This document shows positions 1 through 13,606 of a stretch of 64,000 bases of DNA, in pieces (positions within the stretch are counted from its first letter, which is position 1; each line of letters begins with the position of its first letter). The notes below the pieces were generated by a model. It was not told the DNA's origin. It was given only the letters and a program-made list of their open reading frames with translations, and did not search any database. The translations under genes and the position numbers were made by a program. The DNA is taken from NCBI GenBank assembly GCA_963693365.1, contig CAVNZM010000001.1, positions 16,058,001-16,122,000 of the forward strand, written 5' to 3'. This stretch comes from Amoebidium appalachense (lineage: Eukaryota; Ichthyosporea).

Positions 1-2
1 TT

Positions 3-155
3 CGTATCAATGGTCGGTGGCGTAATTTCACGACGCCTTTCAACCACTACATTGACACGAACAAGGCCATGCTCCTGGCAATTTCAATGCCCGCTCATCT
101 GTCAGCCCAGGCAAAATCCTTGGCCCGTAGGCCACACATGATTACGCACGATTAG
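3..155 (+). CDS. 3' terminal exon of an unidentified gene (partial)
   Basis: The first 150 bases hold one open frame ending in TAG at 153-155. It gives about 50 residues ending ...ARRPHMITHD. The gene enters from the left edge, so its start and upstream exons are missing. A canonical AATAAA polyadenylation signal lies 60 bases past the stop at 215-220, which supports a real 3' end on this strand. The peptide is mixed and basic (FNHYIDTNKAMLLAISMPAH is typical) with no motif I recognise. The other two frames on this strand are less convincing. Function unknown. Confidence 0.5.
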   Translation, partial: RINGRWRNFTTPFNHYIDTNKAMLLAISMPAHLSAQAKSLARRPHMITHD

Positions 156-214
156 CAGCTACAGGCTTCTACTACACACACCCAACACACATTATTTAAA
201 AGACACAATCACAA

Positions 215-220
215 AATAAA
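215..220 (+). terminator. AATAAA polyadenylation signal
   Basis: Canonical hexamer 60 bases after the stop codon of the partial gene at the left edge. It is followed by T/G-rich DNA and a CA-rich stretch. Confidence 0.45.
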
Positions 221-559
221 AACAAGTAGGGTAGGTTTGGATAGATGAAGGGGTTCTTTCGGCCATTGTGTGCTGGAAGTGCTGTTCCTTCAATAGCCTA
301 TCATACACACACAAACACACACACATACACACACACACACGTGTGCACACACACACAGTGTTCTGGGGTTTAGGGGGTTTATCCGGGGGTTTTGGGGGTT
401 TTCTGATCAGATACTGATATTATTTATTAGGGCTAAAATCAATAATAAAATTCCTCACTGACTTGCATTTCTGCTTCTCTTTGTCTCGGTCACCTCGGGG
501 AGCCACGACGGGAGTGAGGGGAAGTCTTGCCTCCGGCAATTATAGGTAGTCTAATTCAA

Positions 560-922
560 TTGGCGCGGCGCATCGACGAAAAGTCTGACGTCACATTCCT
601 TTCCAGAACTTATGCGATGTGATTGGTGCGGGGGCTCGACGAAAAGTCCCCTGGCTCACGGCTAGCATAGACTAATGCTGCCATGACTTGAATTGCATTT
701 GCGGTAATCCCGGCCGGCACTAGGGGTTTTCACTTCGATCTCTTAGCTATCACGTCAACTTTTTTTCCCGATTCTTCACCATGGCAGGTATATAAAGGCT
801 TTCGTTTCTTCTTTTTGTGGGGACTTCACTTTCACTTCGATCTCTTAGCTATCACGTCAACTTTTTTTCCCGATTCTTCACCATGGCAGGTATATAAAGG
901 CTTTCGTTTCTTCTTTTTGTGG
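560..922 (+). promoter_or_regulatory. Promoter-like region with duplicated TATA-box module
   Basis: Two copies of the 12-mer CGACGAAAAGTC lie at 574-585 and 637-648. A palindromic CRE-type TGACGTCA lies at 586-593 and an ATTGG (CCAAT box) near 622. Downstream, a 93-bp module is repeated in tandem (728-820 and 830-922, period 102). Each copy carries GGTATATAAAGG, a strong TATA box, and a T-rich initiator-like stretch. Transcription would run rightward. The only downstream frame is a Cys/Phe-rich 62-codon ORF at 979-1167 that I do not trust as a protein, so the product may be a noncoding RNA or a spliced gene whose later exons I cannot see. Confidence 0.45.
728..922. repeat. Tandem duplication, 2 x 93 bp, period 102
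   Basis: 728-820 and 830-922 match base for base as far as I can compare, separated by 9 bases. The unit starts TTTCACTTCGATCTCTTAGC and ends CTTTTTGTGG. The identity implies a recent duplication of a core promoter. Confidence 0.85.
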
Positions 923-3063
923 TGGGAGGGAGTCCCACTCAGGGGAACGTGACTGCAGCTTGTGTGTGATGTGGCCTGGTGTATTCCTACTGCTGTGAGA
1001 GTGTGGGGGCATCTCCCTTTCGCGGAGTTTCTCGCTTGAGAAGTGGTTTCTTCAACGCCTGGTGGTCCACTGCAACCTATGGTAACTTCTACACGCTGTC
1101 TACGCTTCTGCGCGACCTATTGGCGGTGGGCTGCTGCAACTTCTTCAGCTACTTCTGCGCTGCGTGAGTGGAGGGGCGGCTACTTGGTCGTCGGGGAACT
1201 TTCCAAGTGACTGCCAGTCCTTAGCCTCCAGTCGTATGGCAATGACCGGGTTTGCTTGCATGCATTCTGTAATTGTGTTTTTCTGCGTGTCCTGCCACAA
1301 CTAGGCCACCTTATCAGAGAGCTAGATGCAGTTTCTCCGGGTTATCTAGAGGCCGGGCCCGTTGGGATTGTTTTTTAGCTCAGATTTGGTCTGCATTGCT
1401 CTTTTAGAGGCTGACTTGCTTGCTGTGCCTCGATAGGTTTTGAGGGGGGCCTGTTGGGAAGGAGCAGTAATGATGTCTTCTTGCAGAGTGTGGTCTGGTC
1501 AACATCGATGCATATGACTAGTTGGAGTAAACTAGTTTCACGCATACACGTACACTTACGGTTTTGCCCGCTGGTGTCCTTTGTCACTTGTCGCTTTATT
1601 TTTATTTCGTAGCTTTGGCTTTTTCAGTTCTATTGGTGATTATGTAGCCTGTGGCTGCACGTTGCCTTCATCAACGGATCAATAAACCCGAGTCAAAAGA
1701 AGAAAAGGTTTACACACTTTTGTTGACACTTGAGGTTTATGGAGAACGTGATATTTGATTATTTGACAATGCCAAGAACAATTACCATTGGACGCCATCA
1801 GGAATCCAATAGGAAAACGGTGCGAAAGCAGCCAATCATTCCGTTCCTTCCGTCGTTCTACAGCTTTCACTTCTAGACCGGTAGCATGCTAGGGTGGTTC
1901 TGTGAAAAAACTAAGTACATATTGACCCTCCAGAAACAACACGGGCAGCTACATTTCAATATTTTTACAGGGGTTGTCTACAGGTCAGAACGATAGAAAC
2001 CGCTTTTGTGTACACACGAGTAGAGGAGTGACGGACCTTGCATCGTTTCTGAAAAGACATTCCTATTGGCCACGAAAGAACCACTAATTCAAGATCGAAG
2101 GATATAATTGGCAAATATAGTACCCCCCAGATCGCAGGTGTGGACAAAACATGCCATACGGTTGTGTGCACTCTGAAGCCATAATTATATTTTTGTCATG
2201 TTTTTTTTATATAGCATACTGTAGTTGAGTGGGGAAAAATAGTTATAAACCCTTAAAGCCATGTTGTGCAATAATAGCTGGTTGCTTAGCATTTCTCTAC
2301 ACGCAAACGTTTGGCAGTAAACTTGCAGGACTTGAATGTATGTAATGTATCAGGAATGAAGACCGATCTATTGACCAGAGGAACGATTGGTCGAAACGCC
2401 TCTATGCTTCAACAATCTACGTTGATCGTTACGTACATGTGATAGATTCAGATAAGCATTATCAATCAATATATGTATTCATCAAAACAAAGAGGTCTAT
2501 TTGTATTGATTTAACTTCTAAACTTTAGATAACTAGCTAAATATCATAGTGACTGGCATAAATCAGTTCATTTTGTTTGTTTTCGGCGGGATGGTATGGA
2601 GAATCGCATTCCAACTTCACCCTGGTTTGCGTGGGCGACAAATTTGATTGGACAAGTAATTAGCACCCACAGCGAAGCAAAACAACTCAGTGATCAAGAC
2701 GGGCAAACGGTCTCCCCTTGTGAACATAACACACCGTTCAGTCTACATTGCCATCATAACAAAACAAACACACACACACGCATGCACACACAAACAGACA
2801 CACAAACATGCACACATGATTGCGTAGTCAAAAGTCTCACAGACTCGCTTTTAGAGTTACAGCTTTTACATTCTCACGTGTATAGACTGAGGGTTTTGGG
2901 CAGGGCAAGAATGGAGTTATAACTTGCCGCAGATGAAACCACCTCCTTGCTCCCAAAAACCGAAAACACCTACGCAAGCGCATTTTATCAAATAAGACTA
3001 GTTCATGTCACACATCGGATGCAGGAAGACGACGTTTAGTGCCTCGCAGAAATTTCAAAGAAA
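923..3063. other. Intergenic stretch, no convincing gene
   Basis: Several short frames of 60-108 codons occur on both strands, but none has a recognisable domain, consistent codon bias or splice context. A CA-rich patch lies near 2765-2815. I see no RNA gene that I can support. Confidence 0.5.
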
Positions 3064-4083
3064 ATGGACAATCGCAGAGACTATTTTGGGGGGAGGGGTG
3101 ATAGCTACGATCTCGATGGAGTACATGACAGTTATGAGGTAGAAATGTTGTTGCAGCTTCTCAACCCGCAAGGCGAAAGAGGCATGGTTGAAAACGATTA
3201 TTCGCGCACACAGTCACGCGGTATGTACGGCGCGAACGCGAACCCATATACAGCGCAGAGATCTTTGCAGCAGCAACCCATGCAGGCCCCCTCTTTTGAC
3301 ATGGATTCTTTTAGCCATTTCGATGATGACTTTGGCCAGCACACTCAGATGCAAAACAGCATGCATATGCCTACAGACAGCAGTGTGCAACACTGCCTCT
3401 CGCGTGCAAAGAGTGAACCTAAACCCTACGCAAAGCAAGAAACGCACCAACAATCTTGGAGGAATGATCGATCATCTAGGCCCATGGGGTCTGCCAGTAG
3501 TAGCGCCATGAGTGACGGAGGTATGGGGCTGGACAGTCAGAGCGAGAGCAAAAGCAGAGCAAACATGCAGCCGTCAGCAGAGAACGTTGGGGAGGCCGAC
3601 CTGAGCACTGCGCGCCTGCTTGGGCCTGCATACAAGGTCAGTGGAAACAGCGGTAGGCGAGTGCGTCTGTGGAAGTGTGGCTATCCCGACTGCACCGTGC
3701 CAGTGGTCACAAAGAGAAACAATGTTGAGAGGCATGTGTGGACCCAACACATTCGTCGCAGCATGGGTAATAGGCGTGAGCGCTACTGGGCACGTCTGCA
3801 CCGAGACTATGTGGAGCCTTACATCATGGCTGTGTGGCACGCAGAGGTACAGACACCCGCCCCCGGGCCGGACGGTCACCGGGCCGGGTCGCCCCACCAA
3901 CACGGGCCGGACGACAAGAGCTGCAGCCCGGCCCGTGGGCCGTCGCCTCTGCTTGAGAGCAGCAGCCAGGGCAGTCTGGGTAGTCTTCACGGGCCGGTTC
4001 TGCACAGCCCGCCCCAAGTGTTCTACCCGCAGGGATCTTACCATCACTCCCTGCACACAAACCTCTACCCGGTGCCCCTTTAA
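3064..4083 (+). CDS. Intronless C2H2-type zinc-finger protein, 339 aa
   Basis: A complete uninterrupted frame from ATG at 3064 (context GAAAATGG) to TAA at 4081-4083. Residues 1-180 are low complexity: Asp/Tyr-rich at the start, then Gln/Met/Ser-rich, as in activation or disordered regions. Residues 200-230 form one zinc finger, C205-x4-C210-x13-H224-x4-H229, with WKCGYPDC and NNVERHVWTQHIRR. The finger begins with aromatic-Lys-Cys and runs into a basic helix (RRSMGNRRERYW). The C-terminal 75 residues are Pro/Ser/Gly/His-rich. This suggests a nuclear, probably sequence-specific DNA-binding regulator. A single finger usually needs flanking basic residues or dimers to bind DNA, and the conserved-looking RRERYWARLHRDYVEPYIMAVW segment may supply this. 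The GC content rises sharply in the last 250 bases. No family name can be assigned. Confidence 0.8.
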   Translation: MDNRRDYFGGRGDSYDLDGVHDSYEVEMLLQLLNPQGERGMVENDYSRTQSRGMYGANANPYTAQRSLQQQPMQAPSFDMDSFSHFDDDFGQHTQMQNSMHMPTDSSVQHCLSRAKSEPKPYAKQETHQQSWRNDRSSRPMGSASSSAMSDGGMGLDSQSESKSRANMQPSAENVGEADLSTARLLGPAYKVSGNSGRRVRLWKCGYPDCTVPVVTKRNNVERHVWTQHIRRSMGNRRERYWARLHRDYVEPYIMAVWHAEVQTPAPGPDGHRAGSPHQHGPDDKSCSPARGPSPLLESSSQGSLGSLHGPVLHSPPQVFYPQGSYHHSLHTNLYPVPL

Positions 4084-4979
4084 GCCCACTGGTGTTAAGG
4101 AAACATGTGTATGTATCCCAGCCATATTAGAGTTGTGTGACCATGGCACAAAAAATGATTTCTTCTGATAATGGAAAGCGGCTGGACTCTGAGCTAATAG
4201 AAAGTGTGAGTGCGGGTTTCATGAGGTATGCGAATGACTGCCTGGGGCACATCCCGGTGGTAGCAAATTTAGTTTTGTTATAAAGTCGCCATGTTAAAAA
4301 TGCTGAAATTTCACGTACCGGTATTGAAGTATTGGGCCGGGCGGGGCGGCAGTATGCCCCTGCCCCGCACCCTCCCCCCAAGGACTCTGTGAGGTCTCTA
4401 ACCAACACCGTTGGGTGTCAAAAAAAAATTTTTTTTATAATGGATTTTATTTCGATCAGGGCATCAGACAGGGCTAAGAATGGATATTTAGTACAGTTGC
4501 CATAGACACAACGAGATAGTCGCTGAGATAACTTCACCGGATACAATGAGATGTACCAAAAACGAGAATTCTACAGTAAGACTGATAAAAGCTGCACGTA
4601 TGAGCTCAGCTACGGGCGTCAACAATTGCTAAGTTATTAGCCATGCAAGAGTAAACTGTCATAAATTCATACATGGCCACAGAACACGTATCATGAACAG
4701 CCGCTTACCTCCCCATACCTCCGCCCCACCCCCCACCCCTCCGCCCCCCTTCCCAAAAAACTTCTTCTCCTCCTCTTCCTTCGGCCCACATCAATAATAG
4801 CTATTGATGCTTATCAATACTCGAGATGACAAAGGTTTCGGTTAGTTGAACTAATTATTTAGTCGGGATATTTGGTTATTTTTTGATGACTTCTTTATGC
4901 CCAAGAGTTGAATTCCAACTGTTGCCATCTCTTACTAAAGCATTGATGGTAACCATTGTGCTGTGAATACGTACAGTCC

Positions 4980-5021
<42 letters not shown>

Positions 5022-5161
5022 CTCCCCTTCCGACTTCCTTGGTGGGGGGACCACCGTGTATGTCGCGGCCAACAACCTTCGGTCAACCTAGGCATGTAAA
5101 TGTTGGATGGATCATATTTTCCACCGATCCCTTTTCTTGTCAAGTTTCTCGCTCTCCTCTC

Positions 5162-5227
<66 letters not shown>

Positions 5228-5324
5228 GTTTGGGGTGGGGCCCGGGTGGGGGAGGGGGGGGGGGGGAAAGAGGGACCCTCCGGGGGGAGGAGGGGGAGGG
5301 CTGGGGGAGAGGGGGGGGGATGAT
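4084..5324. other. Intergenic: C run and CT microsatellite
   Basis: No gene is visible. 4988-5019 is almost pure C, 5155-5225 is a CT/TCTC microsatellite, and 5229-5320 is G-rich. The short frames reported here are products of these repeats. Confidence 0.6.
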
Positions 5325-5801
5325 GTGTTATAGAGTACGAAGTACGCATATATTAAAGCATGCATATTAAGCAGAGCACATCCTCAGGGGGGCCACCAAG
5401 TCATCTACAGTATCCGAGTTTCGACCCATTCACCCCAACAAAATCCAACTCGGATATTGTTTCACTTGAACATGAGTGGGTCACCCGTATTGATCAGAGA
5501 TTAGCAGGGTTGCTTATGCGAGCAAGCAACAGGCAATGGCAGCGGAAAAGGCCGGGGGTTAAAATTGCAGCAGTAAGCTTAAGCAAAAAGCAAGAAGATT
5601 ATAGATAAAGACTTAGAATATCTGGGAGGCGGGGCTTCTGGGATGCTCGACCGTTACTCCCTATGCCGATAGTTCGCTTGCCAACATGCCACTTTAGCTG
5701 AGAAAGGAATTAAGCTCCAAAGGCCGCAAAGTCCGCGATGATATTTAACCCATGCCGGAGGGTATTAACACGCTTAGTAGGGTGGAACTTTAACGTCTTC
5801 G
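5325..5801 (-). mobile_element. Interspersed C-tailed element, long copy A (minus)
   Basis: Read on the minus strand, this copy starts at CGAAGACGTTAAAGTTCC (5801) and runs about 430 bases to the segment CCTGAGGATGTGCTCTGC. It then ends ..TACTCTATAACACATCATC and passes into a C run (G run on plus, 5300-5320). The same sequence recurs in the opposite orientation at about 39004-39540. A shorter copy starts near 38170. No ORF is shared by the copies, so this is probably a non-autonomous retroelement (SINE-like). Confidence 0.7.
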
Positions 5802-5812
5802 TGTGTGTTTGT

Positions 5813-5843
<31 letters not shown>

Positions 5844-6086
5844 GGGGGGGGGGGGTCCCTGGGGCGGAAGAGGGGGAGGGGGGGGGGGGGGGGGGGGGGT
5901 TGCTTTCGAGTTAAACTTCTAAGTTGTATCTTGGCAGGAAAATACTCGATATTCTATTTATAGCTTTTGGACTGTTTGCATCGGCTCATCATATTTACAG
6001 GCAGTTACCCTCAGGGCAACGGCTCGGTTTTTCTTTCGATTGGGTCTCAGAATATGCCAGAACGGTAGAATGCACGTGCATCCCGG

Positions 6087-6119
<33 letters not shown>

Positions 6120-6672
6120 AGACTCTGTTTGTGTGAACACATGTGCACAGCGCGTGCGTGTGTTCCTACCGGGTGTGCGGGGATGCACGTAGATAAGAAT
6201 GTCTACATAGGCATGCCTGCATACATACTGTATGCTGAGAGTGATACACGCAGTGCACGACCTAGAATGTGTGCACATCATAGATACTGCACACACACGT
6301 TTAACGGTTGCTTGAAGATTCGTTTCAACGGTAACAATTAACGAGACAGAACCATATAACGGCTGGCACTATTGGAACCAGGAAAGAAAAAAAAACAAAC
6401 ATAAAATACAGAAAAATTTGACAGCGCCCTAAGGAAAAGGTGGCATGACAAACATCATAATCACTATGCAGATTTCTTGCAAAGAACTTTTCTTGGGATG
6501 AAGCGCATTTGTTAACTGTGTCACATCGTGTGTGTCACATAATATACCCCCCCCCCCCCCCCCCCCCCCCCACCCCCCGCCAAATCTGAGATAAACGCTG
6601 CAGCCACACCATACAAAGCACGTGAGTGAGTCACATGACTTCGTCCAACCCCGATTGGCTGTAACATTTAGC
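5802..6672. other. Intergenic: G/C homopolymers, no gene
   Basis: A GT stretch runs into G homopolymers at 5827-5899, and C homopolymers lie at 6090-6117 and 6546-6571. The DNA between is of average complexity with no supported gene. It separates the zinc-finger gene from the 3' end of DPM1. Confidence 0.55.
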
Positions 6673-7692
6673 CTAAACAGGCAAGTCGGGGTGGTCATGT
6701 CTTCTCCCCAGTGCCGAATGCAGCACACCTGCCATTGCTACCAAAAGAAGTAACAAAAGGACACAGCTGATTGGATAGACGTGCCAGTACAGGGACACCA
6801 CGTGCCTCAAGTACTGAACCTGCGTCTTGAGCTTCAGCTTGCTGGTCCCGGCCGCCTGCACACGTCACAAAAAGGTTAGTATAATTGTTCCGCAGTCGGA
6901 AAATTTGGATATAAAACCCCACTGTTTAAAATTTCAAGGACCAAAGAGGTGCAACGATCTACATAAGAGCAGATGTAGAACCTCCTTTTCTGAGATGCAG
7001 GTACCCCCCCCCCCCCCCCCCCCACAAAAAAAAAAAAAAAAAAAAAAAGTGCTTGTAACAAGCTGAGGTGGGGAACGCGGTGGGACGGGCTGGGACCCGA
7101 AAACCGGGCAAGGGAAAATAAGAATTTCAGACCTCCAAGGGACCAGGGGAAGGTAAGAATTTCAGGCCTCCAAGGGATAAATATACATAAGAATTTCAGG
7201 CCTCCAAGGGAAAATAAGAATTTCAGGCCTCTAAGGGAAACCAAGAAGTTCGGGCCTCCAACAGAATCCTGCTATATATGAACCCCTCACATTTAACACA
7301 AATTTCATATGCTCAATGATGTTGATCGGAGACAACAAATAGGAATTGATGTGGCGACATAATTAATGGTTGTGAGGACACAGGTATAGACGATGGACAA
7401 GGGCAGAGTATGTAGACTTCATAGACATGCCAACTTGATTGCACCACCCTTTTTAAGATTCTGTTTATATAACCAGCAACCTTCTATGTATATAACCCAG
7501 GGTGCACTCCATGTACACGACGACGGAGCACTCCGTTCATATAACTAGGGAGCATTATACAAGTATATAGCCGGGGTCCATTCTGTATATTGATAGGGGA
7601 GTTTTTCACCATACAACAAGGGGAAGCACACTACATATGTAGCCACGGGGAGCAGCTCGTGTGTTGGGGTTTTTTTTTACTGCGTCTGTGCA

Positions 7693-7761
<69 letters not shown>

Positions 7762-7959
7762 AGTGTGTGTACAGGCACTCACCCTGTCCACAAACACGTA
7801 CGGCACCTCGACCATGTATGTGGGGGGACTCTTGACCATCAGCTCGAGGGCAATTTTAAAACCCAATGGGTTAAGGCTATGCGCTGTGGGCAGTAACAAG
7901 TCAGTGTCTCGGTGTGACACACACACACACGAGCACACACACACCCACACCCACACCCA

Positions 7960-8043
<84 letters not shown>

Positions 8044-8685
8044 TACGCGCGCGCACGCGCGCGCACACACACACACACATGCACAAACACACACACACGA
8101 ACATACACACAACACCGAAGACAAGTACACACCCTTCCCTCCCTTTCCCACCCCTTTCTCTCTGCCTTCCACCCTCCCTCTTTCTCTTGCTCCCTCTCTC
8201 TCGTCCCCCTTCCCCTCCCATTCCCCACCCCACCCCCACCCCTTCACTCTCTCTTTCTCTCTCCTTCCTCTCCACAACTCTCCGTCACCCCCAAACAATC
8301 TACACACTTCTCTACTGCCCACGCACCTTACCAATCACTAAAAACAAGAAATAAAAAGACTCCCCCCTCCCCTCCCCCCGGTCCTTCATCTCCCCTTTTG
8401 GCTCTAAGATGCAATAACCCTCCCCCTCCACACCGGAAAAAAAAAACCAAAACAAAAACAAAAAAAGAAAGAGACAAGAAACAAACAAACAAACAAAAAT
8501 CGCCTACATCCCCGTCGGTGCCCTCAACAAAACCACACACACACACATCCACACACAACGGCCCCTCCCACACACACCGAGACGCGCGCACACCCACCCA
8601 CCCACCCACCCACCCACGCACACCGCCATTCCCCCCCCCCCCCCCCCCCCCCTCTCCCTCCACACCCATCCCCACCAACCCCCCC

Positions 8686-8768
<83 letters not shown>

Positions 8769-9789
8769 ACCCACCCTCCCTATAGAGGTTCTTCGTGACG
8801 GCAAAGAACCCACTCATGGGATCGTGGGCATCGGTCAGGGGCCAAGCAAGAAGTGACGCCCCCCAGCTGATGATCTTGCGGCTCATTGGCCAATCTTTGG
8901 TCTGGGCGGCCAATCAGATTCACGTATGGCAACGAATGAATTCAACGGAATTATCAAGGTGCAGAGTTATTGTTACTCTCCTTCATTTGCCCCTTCCCTC
9001 CCCCTTCCCTCCCCCCCCCTCCCCCCCTCCCGCCCGCCACCCCGCCCGCCCGCCCGCCCTCCCGCCCGCCCGCCCGCCTGTCCGCCCGCCCGCCTGCCCC
9101 CTTCCCCGCCCCCTCCTTTCTTTACTCTTTCCGTTTTCTCTTCCCTCCCCTCCCCACCACCTTTCCTTGCTTTTCCCGTTTCCTTTCCCCCTCTTTTCTT
9201 CTCCCCCCCCCCCCTCCCCCTCTCCCCTCTTTGTCTTTTTGTGAGAGGGGGAGGGGGGGAGAGGGGCAGACGGGGGGGGGGGGGGGGGAGGGGGAGAGGG
9301 CCAGACCAGGGGGGGGGAGGGGGGGGGGGGGGGGGGATGAATGTGTTAGAGGGTTGGGAATATGGAGCAGACGCCAGAGGACAACAACAAAACGTCAAAA
9401 AAGTGAGAAACCCGAAATAGAACAATGTAAGTGTGCAGGCAGAAGACACTTGAAGGGGGGAGGAGAGGAATCAGCCTGCATGTGCCTCTCAGTGAATTAT
9501 TGCTTCCACACATCTTTTTTCCCACCAGCATGCAAGCACACACCTACCCAACATCCCAAACACACACACACACTCACAGACACATACAAGCACCCCTAGG
9601 CGATATCTTGTATCCACTGAACACTTACCCCCCCTCCGGCCACATGTCTTGATCCGAGGGCAAAGTCTGCCGTCCCCTCAAAGATGGGTTGAAGGAGGGC
9701 AGGGATGGCCTCTGGGGGGTGCGATAGGTCGGCATCCATAACCTGTTGCAAGGGTGTGTGTGTACATGTGTGTACGTGTGTGTGTGTGC

Positions 9790-9865
<76 letters not shown>

Positions 9866-10078
9866 GTCGGGAGTGGGGAGGGGGAGAGGGGTTAGATTGT
9901 GTTATAGCGTACGAACTACACATTCATAACGGACAACATAATGCAGAGTGCAAACCACACAGAGAATAAGCAAAATAAACAGACCCACGGACGGGAAGAG
10001 GGGGTGGGGGTGGGGGTGGGGGGAAGGGGAGCACTCAGCGCCACGTGTGGCAGGGGTGAGTTTGAGCGTGGAGACAGA

Positions 10079-10124
<46 letters not shown>

Positions 10125-11185
10125 GGGGAGGGGGGGAAGGGGGTGGGATGATGGTTGTCAGTATTCGCAACATAAAAAGAAAGAGTAAACTACAAGGCAC
10201 ATCACGAAGCTGCTGGTCCAGTATACCAAAAAGCCTGTTACATTCTTTTTTTTTTTTTTCTTTTCTTTTTTTTTTTTTGGGGGGGGGGGGGAGGGGGGGG
10301 GGAAGGGGGGAAGGGAGGAAGGAGTCGGGGAGTCACACCGGCTATCTTATGGGGGGGTCCGAATTCGGTCAGCCGGTCGGGTCATATATGGAATAAAAAA
10401 TGATACGAGAGCCCTTTGACGACAAGAAAAATAAGGCATAAACATCTTTATGAAATGAAAAGACACTGCTAGAAACTAAATATATTTTCCTCATTATTAT
10501 TTTTTCCCTCTAAAGTGCATGATTGCACTAGAGCGGTTGCAAATTCCTTTCATTTTTGTGGCTCATACAGCGTGATACTAAAAAAACTGTGTTGAGGAAT
10601 TCAGTTAGACCTTGGGGCTCATTCGACAATTATGGAGTAAATGTTTTTGTGTTATTTTAAAAATTCTAGATTGCTCTCGTAGCTGGTTCACCTGTTTTAA
10701 AGCCATTGTTTTACCCCTATTTGACCGGTAACTGCAAACGCCGGCTCATATAATGGAGATCTAAGTTCAGGGAAATTCTGAATCGGATTATCGCAATCGG
10801 TTTGTGGCGTTTGCACTCGCCGCATCATTACAGCAGCTCATTTACCTTATTTATATAACAATTTTAATACCGTTATGCCGTGGTCTGTCGCTAAGCTGAA
10901 GTGTTAAAAAAAAATGATACATGCATGTACAAATAACACACCTACAAGACAGTACGCGGCCCTTGTTTGTCGAACCCGGGAAATGCATTCCCAAGTTCAT
11001 TTGCCTAACGGCCAGAGCGGTTAGAGGATGGCATGATCTTCTCTATGCATGCCGATTTTATCAGATTTATAGCTTGAAATATGATTGGATGTGTAATTGC
11101 CGGGTGATTTGGGGACCGGATTGTCGCCGCCCCAAAAAATAGCCGGTGTGGTATGGTTCGGTTCAGAAGGGAACGAGTCCGGCGG

Positions 11186-11218
<33 letters not shown>

Positions 11219-11630
11219 AGGGGGGGGGGGGGGGGTTGAATGCGGAACACGGTACGAAGTACACATACACGATGAGAAGCATGGTGCAGGACACATGCAA
11301 AGGCAAATATTCAAGTATGCAACATCAGCAATGCGCACAGTATGCGTCACAGGCAGAGCCCATCCTCAGGGAGGGCCCAAGGGGGGAGGGGAGGCGGGGA
11401 GGGGAGGGGGGGGGGGGGGGGGGGGGACAGGGGGGGGTAGGAGGGAGGGGGAAGGGTTAGATGGGGAACCAACTCATACCATCATGACGTCATACTTTGC
11501 CTGACTGAACCCAGCAAGAACGGCAGAGCTGAGCCCCTTGGCCTTCTTGCGCACCATGATCCTGTGTGTGTGTGTGTGTGTGTTTGTGTGTGTGTGTGCG
11601 CGTGCGCCCGCGTGTGTATGTGTGTGTGCA

Positions 11631-11713
<83 letters not shown>

Positions 11714-11902
11714 GTGCGTGTGTGCACATGTGTGACCGTGGGGGGCTTTGGGGGGGGGGGGGGGGGGGGGGGGGGGTCGGGGGAGGAAGTGGGGAGGGGG
11801 GAGGAGGGGAGAGAGGGGGGAAGGGATTGAGATTAGCCTTGCAATGGAACAGATGGAAAGGAACAGTACTGTTTAAGACATTCTCGCATGCACACATACA
11901 AG

Positions 11903-11990
<88 letters not shown>

Positions 11991-12341
11991 GCAATCATAT
12001 GCCCACACACCTGTGACAAGCACACACACACACACACCACATGCACGTACACGAGTGCTCATTCCTCTCCTATCCTGCCCTCCTCCCCTCCTCCCCTACA
12101 ACCTTCCACTAGTCCTCTGCAACATCCCTCCCCCCTCTCCCCCCTCAGCTCCCCTCCCCCCCCTTCTCCTCCCCTCCCTTCATCCCCCCCCCCCCCCCCC
12201 ACATCCACACATCCAGCCCCCATGCTTGCACGTACGTAACGTCATAGTTCTTCTGCATGCCCTGCACCGTCTCCACAGATCCGTCGTTGGAGTTGTCGTC
12301 CACAATCACCAACTCAGCCGTGATCCCGGCACCCCGGGTAG

Positions 12342-12416
<75 letters not shown>

Positions 12417-12513
12417 TGTGTGCGTGTGGGGGGGGGAGGTATGAGAGAGAGAGAGAGTGTGTGTGTGTGTGTGTGTACCTGTGTGTGCGTGCGCATGTGT
12501 GTGTGTGTGTGCA

Positions 12514-12586
<73 letters not shown>

Positions 12587-12602
12587 CTGTGTGTGTGTGC
12601 GC

Positions 12603-12695
<93 letters not shown>

Positions 12696-13032
12696 GTGTA
12701 TGTGGGTGTGGGTATGGGTGTAAGTGTGGGTGTGGGTGTTGTGTCAGACTGGAGCATGCACAAACACGCGCATGTGTGTGTGCGTGTGTGACCGGGGGGG
12801 GGGGGGGGGGGGGGGAGGGTTAGAATGTGTTACAGAGTACGAATACACATTCATTGACAACATCATGCAGATTGCAGGGCACACAAGGGGGAGGAAAGGG
12901 GGAAGGCACGTGCACTGAATACGTGCAAGTCATGAATTCATCCATCTCAACCGATTCTACCCCCTTGTCCCCTCCCCCCCCTCCCCTCCCTCCCTATTCC
13001 CCCTCCCCCCCTCCCTCTCTATCCCCCCCCCT

Positions 13033-13076
<44 letters not shown>

Positions 13077-13553
13077 GAAAAAAAAAGAAAACGACAAAAA
13101 AAAACTCACTGATGTTTGCCCTCTCCCAACCGTGCCGTGATGAGTTCTCCTTATGCGATCCCATCCCCACCCCCCACCCCCACCCAGCCCCCCATCCCCC
13201 GGGGTGCCCCTCCCCACCTTCCACCTCCCCCCATTCTTCCGTTCCAGAACACTTGGACAAAGATATCCTCCCTTCACTCGGCCACCGATTCCCCCTCTCC
13301 CTCCCCCCCCTCTTCCCCTCTTCCCCTCCCCCCCGTCCGCCTTCCCTTTCCCCCGCCGCGAAGAAATTCACGTACACATATGAACAAGTCCCAAGTCCCC
13401 TTCCCCCTCCCTCACACCCCCCTTATCTTAGCCCCAGTCTCCAGCTTTCACCTCTTGCAGACAATGGTAGCACGGGTCTGTGTGTGTGGGGGTAGAACCT
13501 CCCTCCCTCCCCCCCCTTCCCAAAAATAAAATGCACCCACCCACCCACCCACC

Positions 13554-13606
<53 letters not shown>

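Noticed and set aside
979-1167. 62-codon frame after the duplicated TATA module
   Set aside because: Cys/Phe-rich with no recognisable feature; it may lie in a transcript but I cannot support it as a protein.
2596-2922. 108-codon plus-strand frame before the zinc-finger gene
   Set aside because: Contains a CA-repeat section, no domain, and ordinary composition; probably chance.
7606-8354. Long frames of Cys-Val or Thr-His repeats (up to 242 codons)
   Set aside because: They are GT/CA microsatellites read in frame; the real DPM1 exon inside (7783-7883) uses only a short part.
10921-11142. 73-codon frame repeated at 32732-32953
   Set aside because: Both lie inside copies of MITE family 1; similarity is at DNA level, with no sign of protein function.
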